From positions 1 through 64,000 of the forward strand of contig JAUHVR010000006.1 in assembly GCA_030424865.1 (NCBI GenBank): a DNA stretch of 64,000 bases, written 5' to 3'. The translations under genes were made by a program, and so were the position numbers. Positions within the stretch are counted from its first letter, which is position 1, and every line of letters begins with the position of its first letter. Shown piece by piece: positions 43,909 through 52,027 of the stretch. The stretch comes from Alphaproteobacteria bacterium (GTDB lineage: Bacteria; Pseudomonadota; Alphaproteobacteria; Rhodobacterales; Rhodobacteraceae). Below the pieces are notes generated by a model. The model was not told where the DNA came from and did not search any database. It saw only the letters and a program-made list of their open reading frames with translations.

Positions 43909-43926
43909 TTTGACCGATGGGTCAAA
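43909..43926. promoter_or_regulatory. Inverted repeat upstream of the nucleoside-importer operon
   Basis: TTTGACC-GATG-GGTCAAA is a perfect 7-bp inverted repeat about 150 bp upstream of the BMP gene and just after the rimI stop. It could be an operator for the importer operon. It could also be a poor terminator of the rimI unit, but the T-run needed for that is on the wrong side. Confidence 0.4.
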
Positions 43927-43957
43927 AAATAGCCCTCATCGGGCACATGTCCTCGCG

Positions 43958-44377
43958 TCATCTACCGGTCAGTGTTTTGGACATCAGGATCGCGTCGCAG
44001 GTCTTGCCATCGCGCAGCCTGTAATAGTTGGGCCGTGTGCCGTCCTGCGAGAACCCCGATTTGGTGTAGAACGCGATGGCCGGCGCGTTGACCGAGGCGA
44101 CATCCAGCAAGATCCGTGTGACCCCCAAGGGGGCCATCCGCGATTCGAAGTCTGCCATCAAGGCGCGCCCCTGTCCCTGGCGCTGAACTTTGGGGTCGGT
44201 GGCAAAGGCAAGGATCTCGGCCTCGTCCGGGATCACCTGTGCCAGCAGAAAGCTGTTTGCGCCAGTGATCAGGTGAGTCGTGCGCTGGGATAGCGCGGTT
44301 TGAAACTCCTGCGCGCTCCACGGGCGCATCTGGACATAGGCCCGGTCCTGCAGGGCGGCCAGCGCGTCAGGTGTCAT
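43958..44377 (-). CDS. rimI: GNAT N-acetyltransferase (RimI-like)
   Basis: The 139-residue protein has the GNAT acetyl-CoA loop in TDPKVQRQGQGRALMADFE (Q/R-x-x-G-x-G/A) and the closing LLDVASVNAPAIAFYTKSGF. It follows tsaB with an ATGA overlap, the usual tsaB-rimI arrangement, which supports RimI (acetylation of ribosomal protein S18). In E. coli RimI is 148 residues, similar. A RimI role is inferred mainly from context. Confidence 0.85.
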   Translation of the reverse strand: MTPDALAALQDRAYVQMRPWSAQEFQTALSQRTTHLITGANSFLLAQVIPDEAEILAFATDPKVQRQGQGRALMADFESRMAPLGVTRILLDVASVNAPAIAFYTKSGFSQDGTRPNYYRLRDGKTCDAILMSKTLTGR

Positions 44378-45024
44378 GCCAGGATCGTCGGTGGGGCCAC
44401 CTTGGACGGCGCGGCATCTGCAGGCTTGATGTAAAGCGGCGCGGGGGCAGGGATGGTATCGGCACCAGCGCGCAGGATCGCCGTGCGGGCAATCGCCTCG
44501 GCAAGGGGCGCTTTCGGTTCCACGATCGCTCCTTGGGTCCGTTCCGCCAGTTCCGCTGCGCGGTGGCCGATCACGGCGGTCCCGGCCTTTGGCAGGGGCA
44601 GATCGTCGATCAGGCAATGCAACGGTTCGGTCGGCCCGTCGTTCAGGATTTGGGCATAGATCCGGTCGCGCCGCGCATCCAGACAGCACAACACCGGCGC
44701 GTCATGTCCAAAAGCCATCGCCTGAAACAACGACACACCGATTGCGGGTTTGCCCAAAGACAGCGCCAACCCCCGCGCGGCTGAAACGGACAGGCGGATG
44801 CCGGTGAAATTGCCCGGCCCAATCCCTACGCCGATGCCGTCCAGGTCGCCCCAGCCGACACCGTGTTCGCCCATGATCTCTTCCAGCAGGGGAAACAGCC
44901 GTTCGGCCTGCCCCTTGGCCATCTCTTCGACCCTGTGCGACAGCAGATCGTCGCCGCGCAACAGGGCCGCAGCACAATGGGGCCCCGACGTGTCAAAGGC
45001 CAGAAGCAAAGGGGCAGAGGTCAT
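44374..45024 (-). CDS. tsaB: tRNA t6A37 biosynthesis protein TsaB
   Basis: The 216-residue protein starts LLLAFDTSGPHCAAALL and has the conserved GIGVGIGPGNFTGIRLSVSAARGLAL segment (read in parts). With TsaD and TsaE it makes the t6A base of tRNAs reading ANN codons. Length is normal. The start is 15 bp after the NifU-like gene's stop. Followed by rimI with an overlap. Confidence 0.95.
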   Translation of the reverse strand: MTSAPLLLAFDTSGPHCAAALLRGDDLLSHRVEEMAKGQAERLFPLLEEIMGEHGVGWGDLDGIGVGIGPGNFTGIRLSVSAARGLALSLGKPAIGVSLFQAMAFGHDAPVLCCLDARRDRIYAQILNDGPTEPLHCLIDDLPLPKAGTAVIGHRAAELAERTQGAIVEPKAPLAEAIARTAILRAGADTIPAPAPLYIKPADAAPSKVAPPTILA

Positions 45025-45039
45025 GTCAGCGGGCGCGGA

Positions 45040-45603
45040 TCAGACGGCGACCGGGCGCACCTCGGTCACTTCGGGGATGTAGTGGCGCAGCAGGTTCTCG
45101 ATCCCCATCTTCAGCGTCAGCGTCGACGAGGGGCAGCCCGCGCAGGCACCCTGCATGTGCAGATAGACCACGCCACGATCAAAGCCGTGGAATGTGATGT
45201 CGCCACCATCCTGCGCCACGGCCGGGCGCACGCGGCTGTCGAGCAATTCCTTGATCTGGCCGACGATTTCACCGTCTTCGCCATCATGGTCGGCATGACC
45301 CGAGGCCTGCTGTGCGCCATCCGCCATGACCGGCTGGCCGGACTGGAAATGCTCCATGATCGCGCCCAGGATCGCGGGTTTCAGGTGATCCCAGTCAACC
45401 GCGTCATCCTTGGTCACGGTGACAAAGTCATTGCCGAAGAACACACCGGTCACGCCGCTGACCGCAAAGACCCGCGTCGCCAGAGGCGAGGCCGAGGCCC
45501 CCTCGGGCGATGGGAAATCAGCGGTGCCCATCTCCAGCACGGTCTGGCCGGGCAGGAATTTCAGCGTTGCGGGGTTCGGCGTGGATTCGGTCTGAATGAA
45601 CAT
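45040..45603 (-). CDS. NifU-family iron-sulfur scaffold protein
   Basis: The 187-residue protein has the Scaffold protein Nfu/NifU N-terminal domain (FIQTESTPNPATLKFLPGQ) and the C-terminal NifU-like domain with the cluster-binding CxxC in GACAGCPSSTLTLKMGIENLL. It carries Fe-S clusters to apo-proteins. A Ser/His/Asp-rich linker (about 95-115) joins the domains. It lies upstream of tsaB-rimI. Confidence 0.93.
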   Translation of the reverse strand: MFIQTESTPNPATLKFLPGQTVLEMGTADFPSPEGASASPLATRVFAVSGVTGVFFGNDFVTVTKDDAVDWDHLKPAILGAIMEHFQSGQPVMADGAQQASGHADHDGEDGEIVGQIKELLDSRVRPAVAQDGGDITFHGFDRGVVYLHMQGACAGCPSSTLTLKMGIENLLRHYIPEVTEVRPVAV

Positions 45604-45910
45604 CGGCAGCAATCCTTATTGGTTTCCTCAGATATGCGCTCGCCATAGGGCGATGTCAATGTTTGGAACTGTTCTAAAACGTTGGCTGCCTGCTCGCATA
45701 TCAAAGCGTTTGCCCAATGCACCGGGGCATCGCGTTGACGATCACCTTTCGCCCATCCCGCATAGTTCCGGCGCCGTGACGCACTTTCCGCCAGCCACAT
45801 GGCTGAAACAGCCGGAAAGACTGGCGAAATCTGCGCGCCCCGGGGTACCGGTCGTCGATAGTGTCTGCGATAAACAGATCATCGCCACGCCCCGTGGGCG
45901 TCCAAGACGA
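45604..45910. other. 307-bp gap between NifU-like and UspA genes
   Basis: Both neighbours are on the minus strand. A plus-strand frame of 89 codons (45659-45928, starting MFGTVLKRWLPARISKRLPN) crosses the gap. It has no recognisable motif, no good ribosome-binding site, and overlaps the UspA gene, so I do not call it. No RNA gene or repeat is visible. Confidence 0.35.
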
Positions 45911-46366
45911 TCAGGTGATGCTTTCTAGCCGCTCTTTGCTCAGATCGCCCGGCACAATCGTGATCGGGATCGGCAGGGTGCCCGAGTTGCGGGTCAACTG
46001 GGTGACAAGCGGCCCCGGCCCCTTGCGCCCGGTGCCAGCGCCCAGAACCAGAACGCCGATATCGGGGTCTTCTTTCACCTGAGCCATGATCTCGGGCACC
46101 GGTTCACCTTCGCGGATCACCAATTCCGGGTCGACGTTCTGCTTGTCGCGCATCCACTTCGCGAAGACCTCGAAATGCGCGTGAATGCGCTCGCGCGCCT
46201 CTTCGCGCATCACCTCGCCGACGCCGATCCAGTGATTGAATTCATCTGGGGGGATCACCGACAACACCGCCACACCACCCTTGGTGTGCGCCGCGCGCAT
46301 CGCAGCAAAGCGCATGGCGTTCAGGCACTCTCGGCTGTCATCCAAAACCACTAGGAATTTACGCAT
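45911..46366 (-). CDS. Universal stress protein (UspA family)
   Basis: The 151-residue protein starts MRKFLVVLDDSRECLNAMRFA and has the USP nucleotide-binding region near VLVLGAGTGRKGPGPLVTQLT (G-x-x-G-x9-G pattern, slightly altered) with the closing IPITIVPG. USPs are small stress-response nucleotide-binding proteins. The gene is monocistronic or first of a unit toward the NifU-like gene. Confidence 0.9.
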   Translation of the reverse strand: MRKFLVVLDDSRECLNAMRFAAMRAAHTKGGVAVLSVIPPDEFNHWIGVGEVMREEARERIHAHFEVFAKWMRDKQNVDPELVIREGEPVPEIMAQVKEDPDIGVLVLGAGTGRKGPGPLVTQLTRNSGTLPIPITIVPGDLSKERLESIT

Positions 46367-46444
46367 TTGGGGTCTCCCTCATCCGGGCAGATCATGAAGA
46401 AGCAGGTGCCGACTGTCCAGCGGGCAATGCAATTGCCGACCTTG

Positions 46445-47494
46445 TCAGGCGGCGTATTTGCGAAGTCTTCTTCTGACCCTTCGCATGACCAAACCCGCCA
46501 TCATCGCAGCCATTTGCATCAGCACCGCGCCGATCAGCGCCAAGCCCCAGCGTGTCAGAAGGGCAACCTCGTCCAGCGCGCGGAAGACACGCGATTTTCC
46601 GAGCAGGGCAAAAGCGGATTTCGTTTTCTTTCCAACCGCTGAAGACACCCGAACCAGCAGTGCCAGTTCGGCACCGGTGTCGACCTGCCGCAGCAAGACC
46701 AATGAGTCGCTGATCGACGTGTTCTGGCGTAGATCCCCGAAATCCGACGCAATGCGCGTCAGCCGTTCGAGTTTGGCGGTGTCCACGACCTCGGCCAGTT
46801 CCGCGTTGTCCAAAAGATAATCGTCGACGAGGCCCCATTTGATATCCAGATCTGCGACCTTGCGCAGGTTGCGCACCAGTGCGGGCGAAATCGCCCCCAT
46901 GCGCCGCGCGACGCGGCCGACCGAGGCTCCGGCCTTAACGGTTGTTGATGACCCACCCGTCACGACAACAACGGCCGTGGCCGCAAGTCCGACAACGGCC
47001 AGCCCGGCTTCGACACTGTCGACTTCTGCCCCGGTCAGTGCGTTGGTGGCCTGCCGGCGCAACGCGTTGGCATCGCCCAGCGGACTGAATTCAACAGGCA
47101 GATTGCATGATGCAATTTGTGATACTGACCGGCAGTTGCGGATTTCTGCAGCGCAGACGGCGCAGCTTGCGGCGGTTGCCAGAACGCCGTCATGTTTCCC
47201 GATCAGCGTCTCTGCCTCGGTCAACAGCGGGTCGGGGGGCAGGGCGTCACGTTCGACCGCGATGTCCAAAAGCGCCTCGGTCGCCAAAGCGTCTTTGCGC
47301 GCAACCGCCTCGGCCAGCCGTTCGTTCAAGGTGCCGTCCGAAACGGCTCGGGCCATCTGGACTTCGATCCTGGCGGTGATGCCTTCGGTGCCCCGCATCA
47401 AAACGGGCCAGGCCAGCGGGTTTGTCAGCAGCGTCCAGGCAGTGGGCGTCAACAGCAGTGCAAACAGAAGCAGGCGGGCGATCAGGCGCCGCAT
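46445..47494 (-). CDS. Conserved membrane protein with cysteine-rich segment, unknown function
   Basis: The 349-residue protein has an N-terminal span (MRRLIARLLLFALLLTPTA), a helical domain with a SCAVCAAEIRNCRSVSQIASC cysteine cluster (about 108-128) and a glycine/valine-rich patch (VVGLAATAVVVVTGG). A long helical part follows, with a C-terminal span (RWGLALIGAVLMQMAAMMAG) and a basic tail. I recognise no domain. It starts 4 bp after the aminotransferase stop on the same strand, so the two share an operon, but the reason for pairing is unclear. Confidence 0.7.
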   Translation of the reverse strand: MRRLIARLLLFALLLTPTAWTLLTNPLAWPVLMRGTEGITARIEVQMARAVSDGTLNERLAEAVARKDALATEALLDIAVERDALPPDPLLTEAETLIGKHDGVLATAASCAVCAAEIRNCRSVSQIASCNLPVEFSPLGDANALRRQATNALTGAEVDSVEAGLAVVGLAATAVVVVTGGSSTTVKAGASVGRVARRMGAISPALVRNLRKVADLDIKWGLVDDYLLDNAELAEVVDTAKLERLTRIASDFGDLRQNTSISDSLVLLRQVDTGAELALLVRVSSAVGKKTKSAFALLGKSRVFRALDEVALLTRWGLALIGAVLMQMAAMMAGLVMRRVRRRLRKYAA

Positions 47495-47498
47495 GACG

Positions 47499-48362
47499 TC
47501 AGGTCGTCGAGGCTGCCCAGTCCCAATACATCTCGCGCACGCGGCGGGTGACCGGGCCGATCTGGTACTGGGTGTCGTCAAAGGCGGTGACCGGCGTGAC
47601 CTTGTTCATGTTGCCGGACATGAAGATTTCGTCCGCATCGTGAAAATCCTGAAAGCTCAGCACCGTTTCGTGCACCTTGGTGCCGTCGGCGCGCAGGTTC
47701 ACCATGTGGCGGGCGCGGGTGATCCCGGCCAGGAAGGTGCCGTTTGCGATGGGGGTAAAGACCTCGCCGTCCTTGACCATGAAGATGTTGGCCGTCGCCG
47801 TTTCGGCCACATTGCCCATCGCATCCGCAACCAGCGCATTGGCAAAGCCCTTGGCGCGCGCCTCTTTCAGCATCCGCGCGTTGTTGGGGTAAAGGCATCC
47901 GGCCTTGGCGTTCACAACAGCGTCTTCCAGCACCGGGCGGCGGAATTGCGTGCGCGTCAGCGTGGCCGAGGCCGTTTCCGGGGCCATCGGGATCTCTTCG
48001 AGGCAGATGGCAAAGCCGGTGGTGTCTTCCTTGGGCACAATTGCGGTGATGTCGCCGTCGATGCCCCAATACATCGGGCGAATGTAGACCGCCGCACCGG
48101 GGGCATAGGCGCGCAGGCCCTCGTGCACCAGCGCGACCATATCCTCGGTCGAGACCGTGGGTTTCAGCATCAGGGCCTCGGCCGAGCGGTTGACCCGCGC
48201 GCAATGCGCCTCCAGGTCCGGCGTCAAGCCATTGACCATCCGCGCGCCGTCAAAGACCGCCGATCCCAGCCAGGCGCCGTGGTCGGCGGCCATCATCACC
48301 GGCACGTCGCCATCGTGCCAGGTTTCGTTGAAATAGGTGCGGATGTTTGCGCCTGTTGCCAT
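47499..48362 (-). CDS. Fold-type IV PLP aminotransferase (IlvE-like)
   Basis: The 287-residue protein belongs to the class IV aminotransferase fold: PLP lysine in VVNAKAGCLYPNNARMLKEA, NVAETATANIFMVKDG and the closing FMSGNMNKVTPVTAF. It is annotated across Rhodobacteraceae as branched-chain aminotransferase. However, the residues around the PLP lysine differ from E. coli IlvE (which has KAGGNY). The sequence alone does not fix the substrate: L-branched-chain, D-amino or (R)-amine are all used by this fold. Start at 48360-48362 follows GGGAGAGACAG. Confidence 0.85.
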   Translation of the reverse strand: MATGANIRTYFNETWHDGDVPVMMAADHGAWLGSAVFDGARMVNGLTPDLEAHCARVNRSAEALMLKPTVSTEDMVALVHEGLRAYAPGAAVYIRPMYWGIDGDITAIVPKEDTTGFAICLEEIPMAPETASATLTRTQFRRPVLEDAVVNAKAGCLYPNNARMLKEARAKGFANALVADAMGNVAETATANIFMVKDGEVFTPIANGTFLAGITRARHMVNLRADGTKVHETVLSFQDFHDADEIFMSGNMNKVTPVTAFDDTQYQIGPVTRRVREMYWDWAASTT

Positions 48363-48420
48363 CTGTCTCTCCCGGGTTTCGCGCGCCACGCTAGGCCGGG
48401 AAATCACAGAGGTCCAGAGG

Positions 48421-48903
48421 TCAAGCGGCCTCGGCCAGCAAAGCCCGCAGATCCAGCCGTTCCGTAACTATTTTCAGCGAACCATCCGCCTCTCTTGGCC
48501 ATTCGGCCTGCGGACGATCGCGGTAGATTTCGATGCCGTTGCCATCGGGGTCGCTGAAATAGACCGCTTCGCTCACGCCATGATCCGCCGCACCGTCGAG
48601 ATGGACGCCGGACTCGATCACAGACTTCAAAGCCTGCGCCAGCGCCGGGCGATCCGGGTACAGAAAGGCCACGTGGTACATGCCCGTATGTCCAGGGGCC
48701 GGAGGCGTGCCGCCGCGCGACTCCCAGGTGTTCAGGCCGATATGGTGATGATACCCGCCGGCCGACATAAAGGCCGCCTGATCGCCAATCTGTTGCTGCA
48801 GCTCAAAGCCCAGCACATCGCGATAAAATCCAATCGCGCGGTCAAGGTTTGCAACTTTCAGGTGGATGTGTCCGACGCGGGTTTCGGGATGAGCAGTGTA
48901 CAT
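48421..48903 (-). CDS. VOC-family protein (glyoxalase/catechol dioxygenase-like)
   Basis: The 160-residue protein has the vicinal-oxygen-chelate pattern: GHIHLKVANLDRAIGFYRDVLGF (read in parts), GGYHHHIGLNTWES and FSDPDGNGIEIY, with metal-ligand H and E residues. It resembles CatE-type catechol 2,3-dioxygenases but is half their length. It may be a lyase or isomerase. It lies 59 bp upstream of the aminotransferase start on the same strand. Confidence 0.88.
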   Translation of the reverse strand: MYTAHPETRVGHIHLKVANLDRAIGFYRDVLGFELQQQIGDQAAFMSAGGYHHHIGLNTWESRGGTPPAPGHTGMYHVAFLYPDRPALAQALKSVIESGVHLDGAADHGVSEAVYFSDPDGNGIEIYRDRPQAEWPREADGSLKIVTERLDLRALLAEAA

Positions 48904-49123
48904 GGATGTGTCTCCTTCCGCCGCAATCTAGGTCTTGTGGGTCGGGAACCAAAGGGCCATAGACGCACAGAGAGGGTGCAGCTTTGCGCGGCAGTTTGGC
49001 AACGAATTTCACGTTTGCTGCCACAGTTTTGCCTTTCACGTATCACAGTTAACGCCAAAACTCGTTATAACTCTCGTAAAAATGCAGCCATCAAATGGCG
49101 CAAGCAAATGAGCAGGTGATAAA

Positions 49124-51103
49124 GTGGCATATGTTTTCGGCTTCATAGCACCATTGGTTGCCCTGGCCGGCCTGGGCGGCATCGTCTGGGGTGGCCTCGA
49201 ATACAATCTGACCGTGTTGACGGCCAGCCTTGGCGCAACCGGGTTCGGTCTGATCTTTCTACCTTCGGGCGATCATCCCTTGATGCGGATCTTCCGGCGC
49301 AATCGCGAGGACAAGGTCGAGACGCTCGAGCCGGAAACCGGCACCGTCAAGAAAGGCCTTTTCGGCCGTGGCGGCAAGGTGACCGAGGCCGAGCTGCCCA
49401 TGCAGCCGATGCCCGCCGCTCAGCCTGCCGCTCAGCCTGCCGCACAGCCGCAGCCTGCCGCGGTGCAGCCCGCCCCGGCCATGCACCCGCACGCCGCGCC
49501 GCAGCCACACCAACCGCAGCAAAAGCCGGTCGACATCTTTGCCGGTCTCGACACGGCGGCTGACGATCTGGACCTTCCTGCCCACATGGCCCCTCCGGTC
49601 GCAGCCCAGGCCTCCCAGGCCCCGGCCGAGGCTGTTGCCGAACAGACCTCATTGCCCGTTGCCATGCCGGCCCAGGCCGCGGTCGGTCAGAACACCGCCT
49701 TGCACACGGTCGGCGAACCCGCATCCGGAAACCCGGCGCTGGGCTACACCACGCCCCGCCTTGTCGGTGGCGCTTCGCTTCCCACGGCGGCCAGCCCCTC
49801 GCTGGTTGTCTCGCGCGACACCGCGGAACCGACCGAGCCCGGCGATTCGCTGGTGACCTTCCGGTCGCTGCGCAGTGATGCGGGCGAAGACGCTCAGGAT
49901 CTGTCGGTCGGCGAGATCGACCTGGGCTTTGGAGACTTGCATGACGCGCCCGTGCGTCTGGATGTCCTGGTGCCCGTCGGGACACCGCCCCGCACCACCA
50001 GTTGGGTTGGTGGCAACCCCAGCCTGCCCGAAGACATGGCCTGGCCCGAAGTCGACGGCCAACACGCTGTGTTCTACGCCCAGATCGACTGCGCCAGCTT
50101 GCCCAAGGATGCCTGGGGCGGACGCGGTCCGCGCAGCGGTTGGCTGATCTTCTTTGTCAGCGCCGAATACTTCGGCCGCGTGATCGTGCTGCACACCCAA
50201 GAGCTCGGCTCCGAGCGGATGGCCCCGGCCCCAGTGGCGGCCTGTGGCAGCGCCCGCGAAAACCGCGCGCGCGCCTGGCTGGCCCAGATCACGCAGGACC
50301 CGTCCAGCCCTGCCCCCCGCTGGCCCCTGCGCGTCAGCCAGATCGATGGCGATCCCGCCAGCCGCGACATCATCCGCGCCTTCGACAAGCCCCGCAGCTG
50401 GAGCGCCCCGCGCGAACAGTTCCGCACCGGCTTTGACCTGACGCGCCCCGAATACCAGCCCTTTGACTGGACCACAGCGATGGCCCTGCTGGATTCGACC
50501 CGCCGGTTCCTGAACGCGCAGGTGCAGCCGCAACGCTACAACAAGTTTGTGCAGTCGCCGGAAGAGGACAGCACCTGGCAGGCCAAGCGCGACACACTGG
50601 CCAAGTTCGACCAGATGCTGAAGCGCTATCGCCAGGCCAAGGACCAACACCCCTTCGACGCCCGCCTGCTGCGCTTCCTGCTGCAGGAACTGGGCGGCCT
50701 CTCGGTCGAGGGCTGGGGTACGCTGGACCCGCTGCCCGATGGCCGTCAGCCGCAATCGCCGATGGAGTTCTCGGACGGTTTCCAGGACTATTGCGACCTG
50801 TTGGAAACCCACGCCCGCATGGTCTACAGCGCCGATCCCGGCGCCCTGCCGGACGAACACCGCCGCAAGCTGCTGCCGGTCTGGCGCCACGACAGCGAAT
50901 TCGAGGCCGGCATGATGGGCGGCCGCGCCCACGGCGGCTTCCCCTACTCGCGTGCCTCCAAGCCCGCCTTCCTGCTGGAACTGCCGTCGAGCGACCTCTT
51001 GGGCTGGAGCTTTGGCCAGGGCGGAAACTGGGGCGTCTTTGTCCCGGTCGAAGACCTGGAAAAAGGCGACTTCAGCCGCGCTTGGGGCGATGTGATGGCC
51101 TGA
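49124..51103 (+). CDS. Membrane-anchored DUF1963 (YwqG-like) protein
   Basis: The 659-residue protein has two N-terminal spans (about 4-24 and 28-47) and a long low-complexity Ala/Pro/Gln-rich linker (about 85-260). The C-terminal DUF1963 domain (about 275-659) carries SWVGGNPSLPEDMAWPEVDG, YAQIDCASLPKD and LLELPSSDLLGWSFGQGGNWGVF. DUF1963 is a YwqG-type domain of unknown function, normally soluble and about 250 residues. The start is a GTG at 49124 (MAYVFGF). Single gene closed by a hairpin terminator. Confidence 0.85.
   Translation: MAYVFGFIAPLVALAGLGGIVWGGLEYNLTVLTASLGATGFGLIFLPSGDHPLMRIFRRNREDKVETLEPETGTVKKGLFGRGGKVTEAELPMQPMPAAQPAAQPAAQPQPAAVQPAPAMHPHAAPQPHQPQQKPVDIFAGLDTAADDLDLPAHMAPPVAAQASQAPAEAVAEQTSLPVAMPAQAAVGQNTALHTVGEPASGNPALGYTTPRLVGGASLPTAASPSLVVSRDTAEPTEPGDSLVTFRSLRSDAGEDAQDLSVGEIDLGFGDLHDAPVRLDVLVPVGTPPRTTSWVGGNPSLPEDMAWPEVDGQHAVFYAQIDCASLPKDAWGGRGPRSGWLIFFVSAEYFGRVIVLHTQELGSERMAPAPVAACGSARENRARAWLAQITQDPSSPAPRWPLRVSQIDGDPASRDIIRAFDKPRSWSAPREQFRTGFDLTRPEYQPFDWTTAMALLDSTRRFLNAQVQPQRYNKFVQSPEEDSTWQAKRDTLAKFDQMLKRYRQAKDQHPFDARLLRFLLQELGGLSVEGWGTLDPLPDGRQPQSPMEFSDGFQDYCDLLETHARMVYSADPGALPDEHRRKLLPVWRHDSEFEAGMMGGRAHGGFPYSRASKPAFLLELPSSDLLGWSFGQGGNWGVFVPVEDLEKGDFSRAWGDVMA
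49415..49450 (+). repeat. Tandem 12-bp repeat in the DUF1963 linker
   Basis: GCCGCTCAGCCT occurs twice in a row (49415-49426 and 49427-49438), followed by a degenerate third copy (49439-49450). It encodes Ala-Ala-Gln-Pro units in the low-complexity linker and could vary in copy number. Confidence 0.75.
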
Positions 51104-51130
51104 GCTGGCTGCACAGTGCAAACACCGAAC

Positions 51131-51160
51131 ACCCCGGCCCTTTCGCCGGGGTTTTCTTTT
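51131..51160 (+). terminator. Terminator after the DUF1963 gene
   Basis: ACCCCGGC-CCTTTC-GCCGGGGT forms an 8-bp stem followed by TTT, C, TTTT. It lies 28 bp after the stop codon. Confidence 0.85.
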
Positions 51161-51260
51161 GCCGAAAACCCAGCCTCGCGACCACTGTCCCCGCGCCGGG
51201 GACACAAGGCTTGTGTCACCTTCATTGGGCCTCACGTTTCCAAATCAACAAGGTGTCACA

Positions 51261-51860
51261 ATGGAACTTCTGTACCTGGCCGGGTCGCCCTTTTCCCGCA
51301 TCCCAAGGATCCTGATCCTGGAATGGGACCTCGACATTCCGACGCGGGAAGTCGATTTTCCTATTCCGGCAGACATCGAAGATGCCAACCCCATGGGTCA
51401 GGCCCCGGTTCTGCTGCGCCCTCCAAAGCCGCCGCTGTTTCTGACGCTGAATATCATCGAGCACCTGGCCCCGCTCGCGGGCCCTGACGTACCGTTCCTC
51501 TATCGTTCAAAGGATCGTGCGCACACGGCAATCGCCCTGGCCGCAGGCGACGCGGTTGTGGCTGCCGCGCAGGTGCAGTGGTCCGGACTTGGGCGCGTCA
51601 CGCAGAATAAGCTGGGATGGAACCCGATGGAGCGCAACCTGCTTCGGTTCAACCGGACCATGGCCTGGTTGGCGGTTCGCACGCCACCGGACTCTTTTGT
51701 AGCGCTGGTTGCCGCTGCCATGATGTACTGGGCAAAGGACCGTCCGGTCGACGGGGTGACAACGGATGGGCAAGCGGCCGATAGATTTCTACCGCTCGCA
51801 ACACGCCCATCGTTCAAAGCGACGATGCCGCCTCCGCTCCAATATCATCCAACAGACTAG
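51261..51860 (+). CDS. Glutathione S-transferase-like protein
   Basis: The 199-residue protein has a thioredoxin-like N-terminal part (MELLYLAGSPFSRIPRILIL, with S9 near the expected active position, then NPMGQAPVLL with the cis-proline) and a helical C-terminal part. It is shorter and more divergent than standard GSTs. An AAGGTG box precedes the ATG. Single gene. It ends before the repeat element and trpS (convergent). Confidence 0.7.
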   Translation: MELLYLAGSPFSRIPRILILEWDLDIPTREVDFPIPADIEDANPMGQAPVLLRPPKPPLFLTLNIIEHLAPLAGPDVPFLYRSKDRAHTAIALAAGDAVVAAAQVQWSGLGRVTQNKLGWNPMERNLLRFNRTMAWLAVRTPPDSFVALVAAAMMYWAKDRPVDGVTTDGQAADRFLPLATRPSFKATMPPPLQYHPTD

Positions 51861-51906
51861 ACCCGCGCCGCCTGCGCAACGGCGCGGGCAAAGGCGCAAG
51901 CCTGTC

Positions 51907-51959
51907 TTTCTTCTTGCTGAAAATATCCTCGGGGGTCCAAGGGGGCAGACAGCCCCCTT
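51907..51959 (+). repeat. Extragenic 22-bp core element plus G/C hairpin, copy B
   Basis: The core (51907-51928) reads TTTCTTCTTGC, three bases, AAATATCC. It is followed by hairpin AAGGGGGC-AGACA-GCCCCCTT (51939-51959) and a second hairpin GCCCGCC-TTCA-GGCGGGC (51964-51981). It lies between the convergent GST-like and trpS genes. Confidence 0.75.
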
Positions 51960-52027
51960 GCCCGCCCGCCTTCAGGCGGGCTTATCCTGCACCGCCCAAC
52001 GGGCGGTCCAATTTCAAAGGGCCGTCC

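Noticed and set aside
45659-45928. 89-codon plus-strand open frame in the gap between the NifU-like and UspA genes
   Set aside because: No Shine-Dalgarno, no recognisable motif, and it overlaps the end of the UspA gene. It remains possible, but the evidence is too thin.
46839-48467. 542-codon plus-strand open frame opposite the aminotransferase and the unknown membrane protein
   Set aside because: Antisense to two better genes whose starts, stops and spacing fit an operon.
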